Shown: positions 53,640 to 61,624 of the stretch, piece by piece
How the letters are laid out: every line of letters begins with the position of its first letter
Position numbering within the stretch: position 1 is the stretch's first letter
From: Megaustenia siamemsis
Taxonomy: Eukaryota; Mollusca; Gastropoda; Stylommatophora; Ariophantidae
Assembly: GCA_032433765.1 (NCBI GenBank)
Contig: JAVIAB010000049.1
Span: 25,501,602 to 25,565,601, forward strand
Length of the DNA stretch: 64,000 bases
Direction of reading: 5' to 3'
Notes under the pieces: generated by a model
The model's database searches: none
What the model saw: the letters and a program-made list of their open reading frames with translations, nothing else
What the model was told of the DNA's origin: nothing
Program-made: the position numbers and the translations under genes

Positions 53640-53777
53640 CTTAACTCTCTTTGACATTTGACAAACTTTGTCTGGTCTCTGGATAATTAGGTACGGAACA
53701 TATGTCACAACATCAAACACCAAAGACACTGCTTTAAATGCCAGGACCAAAGTACTGACCACGATGTCCATCACCAT
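53640..53777 (-). CDS. ACSL3/4: ACSL exon 1: N-terminal membrane anchor
   Basis: Open from ATG at 53777 for 46 codons to a donor (AAG|GTAAG) at 53640/53639, phase 0. The peptide starts MVMDIVVSTLVLAFKAVSLV and continues with a hydrophobic stretch (residues 4-33) followed by basic residues, ending MSKRVK. This fits the N-terminal anchor of ACSL3/4 that precedes the soluble ligase. A second in-frame ATG lies two codons downstream. A possible 3' splice site (CTGCAG) lies a few bases 5' of the ATG, so the 5' UTR may continue in another upstream exon. The next exon continues with ARPVSGKP, as in the family. Confidence 0.85.
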
Positions 53778-54494
53778 TAACAAACTGCAGAATGTTGGAT
53801 TCTTAGTTGCCAAACAGCAATCTGTGAAAGTATCCAGAGAGAACATACATGTCCCATCTGTGGCGGAGGATTTAATTCCAGAAATCGACAGCCAACTCGG
53901 TGCACGTAAGAGAGGAGAAACTACACAAGTCTGAAACTTTTATTATCACCATTTGTGATGGACGGCTAATGTTACTACATATTTTTAGCCACTAATGACT
54001 ACTCTTACTTGACCATCTACAATGCTCTATAATACTCTCTTTTGCCTAGAACCCAAGTTATATTGCGGTACCTCTTGTTATACTCAAAACATTGTATTTT
54101 CTTAAGTCACATATATAACTGGGCAGATATTGAAACATTTGTACCTGACTTAATGTTGCTCTGTAATTTCTGATCTTATGACTGTTAGTTTGAAGTCTGT
54201 TTAATACTTTATGTACATAAATGTACTAATTGTGCTAAATGAAAGCAGTAATATTAATGAATACTCTTTCTGACGAGGACTAGGATGCATTTATATAAGA
54301 TACAAGCAAACAAAGGAACAAGTGTTAATGTACTATTGGATGTATGGATAAACAAAAGATAAAAATAAACAATTTGAATGAAACATTAAATTAAATATTT
54401 ACGGTATAAATATATCAATATAAAATTATATAAAACAAAAATAGACATAACTATTGCATAATATAATAAATAAATAATTTTTTTAATGAAAAAA
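53778..54494. promoter_or_regulatory. Region upstream of ACSL exon 1, no defined promoter
   Basis: Directly 5' of the ACSL start codon on the minus strand. A/T-rich, with no TATA box or initiator that I can place with confidence; the true transcription start may be further right if a 5' UTR intron exists. The plus-strand ORF at 53668-53934 is antisense to exon 1 and is not supported as a gene. Confidence 0.3.
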
Positions 54495-54885
54495 TGTATA
54501 AGTCTTTTAAATGTTATGTAGAACCAGTCATAACATATGGATGTGAATCATGGACAATAGAACAACAGACAAGAAAATCAATAGAGGCTGTAGAAATGTA
54601 GTTTTACAGAAGAATGTTGAGAATACCATGAACAGCTAAGAAGAGTAATGAAAATGTTCTGAAAGAGGCAAAGCAAAATATCCAATATTAGTCAGAAACA
54701 TACATCATTTTTTGACCATGTAATGAGAAGAGAACAGCAGGAATATATTGTGACAACTGGGAAAATTGAAGGAAGAAGAGACAAAGGGAAGCAAAAGATA
54801 CCAGACAGCTTAAGAGAATGACTTGGCAGAGGGTCAACAACAGAAATGATCAATAACTGTCGAGATTGAAAGTTGTGGATGAACA
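54495..54885 (+). mobile_element. LINE-B 3' fragment
   Basis: Reads FKCYVEPVITYGCESWTIEQ then QTRKSIEAVEM, followed by TGACCATGTAATGAGAAG and AAATTGAAGGAAGAAGAG. Frame-broken and truncated before the GCCAGCAGG end. Confidence 0.8.
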
Positions 54886-54904
54886 CAAATTAAAATTCTA
54901 AACT

Positions 54905-55090
54905 AATTGATCACATATTTTTTTTTGCGTTAGCCAACTTTCACCACTAGCAAAGTTACTAGAAACTAAGAACTGAATTTTGCGTGTTAATCCTTTTTTT
55001 CCATGGCAGCCACGTCTATAGGTGTCTCTCGCAGCAAAGGCAGGTACTCATATTTTTCCCGTCGATGAGTAATTGATGTTTCATGCGATA
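54905..55090. repeat. R1 copy
   Basis: AGAACTGAATTTTGCGTG, TTAATCCTTTTTTTCCATGG, GGTACTCATATTTTTCCC and GAGTAATTGATGTTTCATGC, in the same order as 17860-18025. Confidence 0.6.
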
Positions 55091-55094
55091 ACAA

Positions 55095-55745
55095 TAGTAA
55101 AATAATTATAGGGTTTGTAAACAACACAATAAAATAACAAAGAGTAAAATAAATTAATAGGGTTTGTACAGCTCAATAAAATAACAAAGAGTAAAATAAT
55201 TAATTGGGTTTTGTAAACAGCTCAATAAAATAACAAGAGTAAAATAATTAATTGGGTTTGTAAACAGCTCAATAAAATAGTAAAGAGTAAAATAATTAAT
55301 TGGGTTTGTAAACAGCTCAATAAAATAACAAAGAGTAAAATAATTAATTGGGTTTGTAAACAGCTCAATAAAATAGCAAAGAGTAAAATAATTAATAGGG
55401 TTTGTAAACAGCTCAATAAAATAGTAAAGAGTAAAATAATTAATTGGGTTTGTAAACAGCTCAATAAAATAACAAAGAGTAAAATAATTAATTGGGTTTG
55501 TAAACAGCTCAATAAAATAGCAAAGAGTAAAATAATTAATAGGGTTTGTAAACAGCTCAATAAAATAGCAAAGAGTAAAATAATTAATTGGGTTTGTAAA
55601 CAGCTCAATAAAATAACAAAGAGTAAAATAATTAATTGGGTTTGTAAACAACACAATAAAATAACAAAGAGTAAAATAATTAATTGGGTTTGTAAACAGC
55701 TCAATAAAATAACAAAGAGTAAAATAAGTATAAGTAGTAAAAAAA
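55095..55745. repeat. 48-bp minisatellite
   Basis: About 13 units of GGGTTTGTAAACAGCTCAAT, AAAATAACAAAGAGTAAAAT, AATTAATT. The period is a multiple of three, so long minus-strand frames (55154-55765) are open by default; not genes. Confidence 0.95.
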
Positions 55746-55751
55746 AGTAAA

Positions 55752-55997
55752 GTACCCCCCGTCACGCCAAGTGGCGTATAGGGAAATATGGTGTTAGTGA
55801 CCCTATATTTTACAGACCTTCACAGCACATGATTTTTGGGGTAATGTGGTCGGTATTACGCCCGTGCTGCTTTACTTTCCCAGAAAAAATCCGGTACCCA
55901 TTTAAGGCTGGGTGAACCCGGAGCCGTTGGTTGGGATCGAACCCTACCCCTTGTCCGTAGTAGTCCAGTTCACTAACCACTGAGCTATCGCGGCTCC
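55752..55997 (-). mobile_element. SINE-1 copy with well-preserved tRNA head
   Basis: The head spans 55920-55997 (78 nt). GGAGCCG at its start pairs perfectly with CGGCTCC at its end, like a tRNA acceptor stem. The A box is TAGCTCAGTGG and the B box GGTTCGATCCC. The body follows (GGGTTCACCCAGCC ... TTTTCTGGGAAAGTAAAGCA) and the 3' end is GCCACTTGGCGTGACGGGGG. Confidence 0.88.
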
Positions 55998-56026
55998 ACT
56001 AATTTTTAGGGAATTAGTAAAACCCA

Positions 56027-56103
56027 GGTGTCCTCGCCAGGGTACGAACCCCGGCTGTTGCCGTGGTAAGCCAACCGCCTATCGATTGCGCTAACCGGAC
56101 ACC
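56027..56103 (-). ncRNA. tRNA-like 77-nt sequence
   Basis: The minus strand starts GGTGTCC and ends GGACACC, a perfect 7-bp acceptor-like stem spanning exactly 77 nt. A-box match TAGCGCAATCG; B-box match GGTTCGTACCC. The anticodon and T arms do not fold cleanly, so a functional tRNA is unlikely. It may be the head of a third SINE type or a tRNA pseudogene. Confidence 0.6.
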
Positions 56104-56214
56104 CAAAATAAGTATAAGTAGTACACCAAAATCATGATAATTGAGAGACAAATGTGGCATTGTGAACACTAAATTGAAACCCCCCCCCAAAAGAAATAGA
56201 TTAAAATTTAGTGC

Positions 56215-56470
56215 TGCAACAAAACAGATATTGGGAAGAAACAATCATCATTTGTTGGCCATGTAATGAGAAGGAGACAGCTGGATATAATGTAACAACT
56301 GGTGAAAATTGAGGGATGAAGAGATAGAGGGAAGTAAAGAGAAAAGATACCAGACAGCTTAAGAGAATGGCTTTTCAGAAGGTCAACAAAAGAAATGATA
56401 AACAACTGTCGAGATTGAAAGTTGTGGAGAGACGTGATCACCTACGCCAGCAGGCATGGTACTTGATAAT
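56215..56470 (+). mobile_element. LINE-B 3' end
   Basis: GGGAAGAAACAATCATCATT, TTGGCCATGTAATGAGAAGG, AGAGAATGGCTTTTCAGAAG and ACCTACGCCAGCAGGCATGG, ending GTACTTGAT. 56471-56624 shows nothing else. Confidence 0.82.
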
Positions 56471-56624
56471 TTTTACTGACTGCCTTTATCAACTACTTTA
56501 AAATCCAAAATATTGGAATACTATAAGTAACTTTGGTTACAAATTACATTTTGTGATTCACTTACAGATTTCCTACCCGTTCCTAGCCAGCGCATTTCAC
56601 TTAATCCTAATATAACTAGGTCGC

Positions 56625-57010
56625 CTGCAACTTGTGCTTGTCCTCATTGTGATGAAGAGAGATAATAACTGAATAGCAAAGAAAGCCCTCGTGTTGGAAC
56701 AACAGGTAAAAGGCAAAGAGGCTGACCCAGAGGCACGGAGAAGAACATTGATCAGAGAGGCAAGAGCAGCAGGAATCGGCTCCCTCAATAAGATAGAGTT
56801 GCTTGCACAGAACAGAGACAAATGGCGAGATCTGATAAAAGATCTTTACAAGGATTGAAAACTGCTAGAATAAAAATTTAGATTAAAAAAGAAAGAGTAT
56901 GTGGGTCTATGCCCCATGGGCCGGCTACGGCTCGAAGGTCAAGATAGAGAGACAAACAGACAGGCAGACAGAGGCGGCTACGGCTCGAAAGGTCAAGATA
57001 GAGAGACAAA
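56625..57010 (+). mobile_element. LINE-A-like 3' end
   Basis: GATAATAACTGAATAGCAAA, GCAAGAGCAGCAGGAATCGG, GATGGCGAG-like AAATGGCGAGATCTGATAAA and GTCTATGCCCCATGGGCCGG. The last part (GGCGGCTACGGCTCGAAAGG onward) is duplicated in tandem with GAGAGACAAACAGACAGGCA. Confidence 0.8.
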
Positions 57011-57117
57011 CAGACAGGCAGACAGATAGATATACAGACAGATTGATTCACATAGTTTTGATTGCGCATTAGTTTTGTATTTATTGAACTTATAAATAAC
57101 ATTTTCCTCTAAAACAA

Positions 57118-57295
57118 TTTCACCCAGCCTTTAATGGGTACCGGATTTTTTTTCTGGGAAAGTAAAGCGGAACTGGCGTAATACCGACCACATTACCCCA
57201 AAATCATGTGCCGAAGGTCTGTAAAATTTATGGTCACTAACACCATGTTCCCTATATGCCACTTGGCGTGAGGGGAGGGGGTGGGTACTTACTTT
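57118..57295 (+). mobile_element. SINE-1 copy lacking its tRNA head
   Basis: Starts at CACCCAGCCTTTAATGGGTA and keeps the body and 3' end (CCCTATATGCCACTTGGCGT). 5' truncated. Confidence 0.82.
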
Positions 57296-57454
57296 ACTAA
57301 AACAATATGAAGTGGATGACAAACTATTCACAATTTGCGTTTCATTATTTTTCACTTCCTCTTTATCACATTGTGTATCAACAGATACACAAGTTTTAGT
57401 AGTTCAGTGATAGCTTCAACTGTTGTTGTCACTCACTGTTATAACTTCCTTGAT

Positions 57455-57800
57455 ATTGAAGCTGTCGGGGGCATCGGTAGGCTATTTGTGAAAAATCACC
57501 CTATTAGTCTACCGATGTTCGGACAACCCATGGTCGATTCCCGCTGGAAGCAGTGTAAGTCATACTCCAGGTTGAAAAAAAAAAAAAGAATACTCCCACG
57601 GTCAACCCAGCCGCTGGCAGAAATGGGTACCAGGGTAGTACTCTGGGAAGGTGAGGAATGCTGCCTCGCATCGTGAGTTTTGATGCTTGAAGCGACACTA
57701 TCCAGAAGTCTCCGAACACTTCTGGATAGGCAGTCGAGCACATATGAGTGAAAACTTGTGTGCTAAGATGCCGATTCAAGTCTTGTTACTTTACCTTTAC
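57455..57800 (+). mobile_element. SINE-2 copy
   Basis: GGTAGGCTATTTGTGAAAAA head region with B-box relic ATGGTCGATTCCCGC, body CACGGTCAACCCAGCCGC, GTGAGGAATGCTGCC, tail TTACTTTACCTTTACC. 57801-58155 has no recognisable feature. Confidence 0.75.
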
Positions 57801-58159
57801 CTGAAACTGGCACTCCATGTTACTTTGACTTCGGATGTGAAGTGTCAATTCTGACCGTTTGGCTGTCCTAAACTTCACTTTATGATAGACTAAAATAGCT
57901 ACTGACTAAGCTATCAGATTGAATACGTGTTGCCTACATCAGAACATACGCCTGTACATGAATGGCTGTTCTACTTGACTGGCTCTCGGGTATGCAAGCA
58001 CAGACCATCCATGTATTCATTGGAAATTAGACTTGTAGCCATGGCTGTGTTATGTTGCATACAAGTAGATAGTGTCTCTGAGGTAGAAGGACTAACACAT
58101 GTATTAGGACACTTATGTGATTAATGTTAACTTACAATGTTAACCTCAGATAGTAGATG

Positions 58160-58585
58160 TACAGCAGAGGTGAGAAGCAGAATAGCTCAGGCAAAAGCAG
58201 CTTTCCAAAAAATGAGGAAGATACTGTACAATCCACTTTTGACAATAGAAACAAAAAAAAAGATTTTTTAAATATTATGTAGAGTCAGTTTTAACATATG
58301 GGTGTGAATCATGGACAATAGGACAACAGACTCATTTCCAATATTATGAAGAAACAATCATCATTTTTTGGCCATGTAATGAGAAGAGAACAGCTGGAAT
58401 ATATCATGACAACTGGGAAAATTGAGGGATGAAGAGATGGAAGCAAAGAGAAAAGATACCAGACAACTTAAGAGAATGGCTTAGCAGAAGATCAACAACA
58501 GAAATGATAAATAACTGTTGAGATCGAAAGTCTTGGAGAAACATGATCACCCATGCCAGCAAGCATGGCACTTAATGATAATGAT
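58160..58585 (+). mobile_element. LINE-B 3' end with internal deletion
   Basis: GAGGTGAGAAGCAGAATAGC, GACAATAGAAACAAAAAAAA, GTGTGAATCATGGACAATAG, then CATTTTTTGGCCATGTAATG and ACCCATGCCAGCAAGCATGG. The segment between SWTIGQQT and ISN is deleted. Confidence 0.8.
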
Positions 58586-58741
58586 GTTGATTAGTTAACA
58601 TACGCATAACAATCACGTAACTTCTCTAGTACAACACCAATCCATGCTTAATGTGCTCTGGTCAATCTCTTACTATTGGTTACACTGACAGTGTATTTCT
58701 TATACTGCGATCAGATACTGCTATACAGTTAGACCAGTTTG

Positions 58742-59050
58742 GGTTGGGGCTTCAGTAGCCTAGTTAGGAACCACTTGACTAGGCTACCTATGTTCTGACA
58801 ACCTGTGTTCTATTCCTGTTAATTGTACTCAGGGTTGGGGAAAAAAATACCCCCCGCGGTTGACCCAGCCGCTGGCAGAAATGGGTATTACGGTAACACT
58901 GAGAAGGTGATGAATGCTGCCTCACATTGTGAGTTTTGATGCAAGAAGCCACTGTCTAGAATTCTCCAAACACTTGATGATGGTCGAACACCTATGGGTG
59001 AAAACTTGTGTGCTAAGACGTTGATTCAAGTCTTGTACTTGACTTTACCA
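58742..59050 (+). mobile_element. SINE-2 copy
   Basis: GGGGCTTCAGTAGCCTAGTT head, TGTGTTCTATTCCTG (B-box relic), CGGTTGACCCAGCCGCTGGC, TTGATTCAAGTCTTGTACTT tail. Older than the other two copies. Confidence 0.75.
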
Positions 59051-59054
59051 GCTT

Positions 59055-59507
59055 GGGTTAGGAACAAGACGGTACATTTGAGGCCATCACCGGTTCCCTA
59101 TATCTTGTCATGAAGGTTTGTTTCTGTGGGCCATATATGTGTTTTTAGGGTGTTGAGAGTGCTGCAGCCATCTTGTAGTGTATGCTCTGGAGTTTGTCTG
59201 GATGCAGTCACATGTAGCAAAAACACTGCGTCCTATCTTATGTAGATGTGCTCTGAGGCCACAATGACCTGTTCTGAATATCTTGGTCTGCTCAAGCTTC
59301 TTAAGTTGTTTTGGCTGTCATGTTCTGGCTCATACTTTCCATGTAACTCCCTCCATCCTGTTTTCCTGGCTTGCTTCATGATTGTTCTTATTTCTTTGAA
59401 GCTCTGTGGTTGGTTGAACTGTTGAAGGCGTCCATCTACTTTTGTGAGTTCATCTGCTTTCTCATTTACAGGGATGCCACAATGTGATGGTATCCACTGC
59501 AGGACTA
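59055..59507 (-). mobile_element. I/Jockey-like LINE RNase H end
   Basis: Minus strand: VLQWIPSHCGIPVNEKADEL, then KTGWRELHGKYEPEHDSQNN and SRPRYSEQVIVA, the late part of an RNase H domain plus tail. It stops exactly at the Tc1/IS630-like element boundary. Confidence 0.82.
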
Positions 59508-61616
59508 TAGCTCGTTTCAAATCACGTGCCCAACTTCAAAACGCTATTACTCAGTAACCGTTTGTTAAAAACTGTTGAAATTTTCCAAATGTTATTAGAA
59601 TGCAAAAGACCCTTTAAATGTATATTTAACAAATATCTTGCAGCTGCAGTTTTCTTAAAGCGGCGATATTTCTTTGATGTTTGTCAAAATTGTAAATTGT
59701 GAACCCCTAAATAATAGAAATTACCGTAGTTGCTGGTCTATGATTAATTTTCACTACATAAAGGCGTGGCGTGCGTAATGGGGAAATAACCTAATAAAAC
59801 AAAACACCAGGAGAATTATTGTCTGCTCAGTTCGAGGACGGATGATAATATCAAGGTATACCTGTATGTCCAATTTCATAGTTGTGTGGTCCTGAAAAGG
59901 ACCATTTGTTGAACTAATTTAAGGTAATATAGGGCCAACATTGTGGGGGCTATATACTTTCATTCTGAATCAGACGAGTCTAAAAGATTATAACTGTTTG
60001 GGGTTGAACATTCCACAAACCATCATTTTTCAATATTCCTCTTCCTGTTTTAAGACGTGGTCTTCACATTTAGCCCAATAATCTTTGTCTATATTTATAA
60101 AGCGAGATTAGCAAGAGTCTTTACATCGCATATTTTGAATGTTGTATTTTCATCTGCCACTTGTCCTTTTAATTTTGCCCAGATTAGTTCTATTGGATTT
60201 AAATGAGCATGGTAAGGTGGCAGCCTCAAACTTATATGACCGTGCTCTTGGATAATCTTATCTATTTGAAAAATCTTTGTCCTCTGTTTTTGCTTTACTA
60301 GAGATAGTAATTCAGGTTTTAAGTACATGTTATTAAATTGTATGTGTTCCTTTGTGAGCCATATCTTAATAGCATCTTTTGTACTGGATGACGTCGGGAC
60401 TTTATCTTCAAGTGCAACAATGTTGTGGTACGCTGCATTGTCCATTATTAGGCAAGATGGTCGATCTAGTGATGGGAGAACAGAATTTTCAATCCAATGT
60501 CTAAATATGTGACCATTCATCTCAGAGTGATAATCCCGATTGTCTATAGATTTTGAAAGAAAAATGAGCTCTGCATTCTGTATTAGTCCATGTTGTCGAC
60601 TACCTGCATGAGCAATTATCAAGCGCTGTCCTTTGCTGCTAGTATTAATCTCTTAATCTTTCCATCTGATGACTGCCATTCCCTTTGGTAGTGTGGTGAG
60701 CATTGATCCATGTTTCATCCAAGTACACAATATCATAACCTTGCTTGCGCACCTCTTTTACTTCACGTAAGTACTTGCTTCTCATGACTACTATATGTGG
60801 CTTCTCACAGATGATGTTTCGTCCATTGAATACTTTCTGAATGTAAAGCCTGCAGCTCTCACATTCCTCCATAATGTAGACTTTGATATTTCAATACTGT
60901 TGTTCTTTTTCAGCGATACTTTTAATTTTCTTATTGTAACAGTTTCATTCATACCCAACATTTTGCGAATTTCACTTCTAATAAGTTCACTGTCGAAATT
61001 ATCCAACATTTTTGCTCTTCCTTGTGATTTTGTATATTTTTGAACATTGATGGTCACGTGCTTGAATCCAGCGATTAAATGACCGTTTAGATAAATCCAA
61101 AATGTGTCTTGTCCTATTCTCAGGGTTTTCTAAAGAATGAAATAATCTTCCTCGTTTAGCCTCTTTGCAAAAATAGTCATACATTTTTATTGCGATGTTT
61201 TGTAAACTGCAGAATTTTATTTTAAGACTCATGATAAATGTTATCGTTCCACGTCTCCACCTATGAATGAACGGAAATGGAACACACAATTTCTCGTGTT
61301 CTTTACAAGTGTCTAATTGTGTCAAAAAACCACGGCGAAAGCGTGGAAACACGTCAATTTTGCCGTGTATGGATTCTTACTCTCTATTTTTAACTTAAAA
61401 TACTGTAAACATTAAGTTTTGACTACATCAATGGGTCGTTATAAATTTATATAAATCAAATAAACAACAATAATAACCAAATGTTTTTTTTTAATGAAAT
61501 TATTCCCTGTTGGGTTCTAATCATTACAACTTTACATGCAAATTTTGAACAACTTATAACAAGCGGTTAAAAAGCTATCAATTTTAAAAGTTGGGCACGA
61601 GTTATGAAACAAGCTA
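59508..61616 (-). mobile_element. Tc1/mariner-superfamily (IS630-like) transposon, about 2.1 kb
   Basis: Inverted terminal repeats: TATAGCTCGTTTCAAATCAC then GTGCCCAACTT from 59508, and on the other strand TATAGCTTGTTTCATAACTC then GTGCCCAACTT ending at about 61618. Similarity extends loosely for about 80 bp, and a TA is available at each boundary. The left neighbour is a LINE and the right neighbour a minisatellite. Confidence 0.85.
60095..61232 (-). pseudogene. IS630-like DDE transposase, frame-broken
   Basis: Possible start ATG at 61232: MSLKIKFCSLQNIAIKMYDY, then RHILDLSKRSFNRWI (helix-turn-helix-like). Another frame gives SELIRSEIRKMLGMNETVTI, RKLKVSLKKNNSIEISKSTL and WRNVRAAGFTF (paired-type DNA-binding region). 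The DDE domain follows: YDIVYLDETWINAHHT (first D), SCLIMDNAAYHNI (second D), RLPPYHAHLNPIELIWAKLK (final E). Stops or shifts near 61075, 60870 and 60650. The D, D and E positions are visible, so the domain assignment is firm; the copy is inactive as it stands. Confidence 0.88.
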
Positions 61617-61624
61617 TAGTACAG

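Larger units (their letters stand above)
6578..53777 (-). other. ACSL3/4: Host gene span: ACSL3/4-type long-chain acyl-CoA synthetase (partial, nine exons found)
   Basis: Nine minus-strand exons, listed separately, encode consecutive pieces of a long-chain fatty-acid CoA ligase, which activates fatty acids with ATP and CoA on ER, lipid-droplet or mitochondrial membranes. Each exon has splice sites and the reading phase carries from one to the next for exons 1 to 6 and again from exon 8 to exon 10. About 354 residues are covered, roughly the N-terminal half of a family that is usually near 700 residues. The exon encoding the segment after YTSGSTG-LPK was not found, and the C-terminal exons lie beyond position 1. 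ACSL3/4 rather than ACSL1/5/6 is inferred from the N-terminal anchor, the FKK-L-LG-YKW junction and the RIGYSSP segment. Confidence 0.93.

Noticed and set aside
53668..53934. Plus-strand ORF over ACSL exon 1
   Set aside because: It is antisense to a conserved exon with matching splice donor and shows no domain of its own.
55154..55765. 203-codon frame of YFIELFTNPINYFTLC repeats
   Set aside because: Translation of the 48-bp array.
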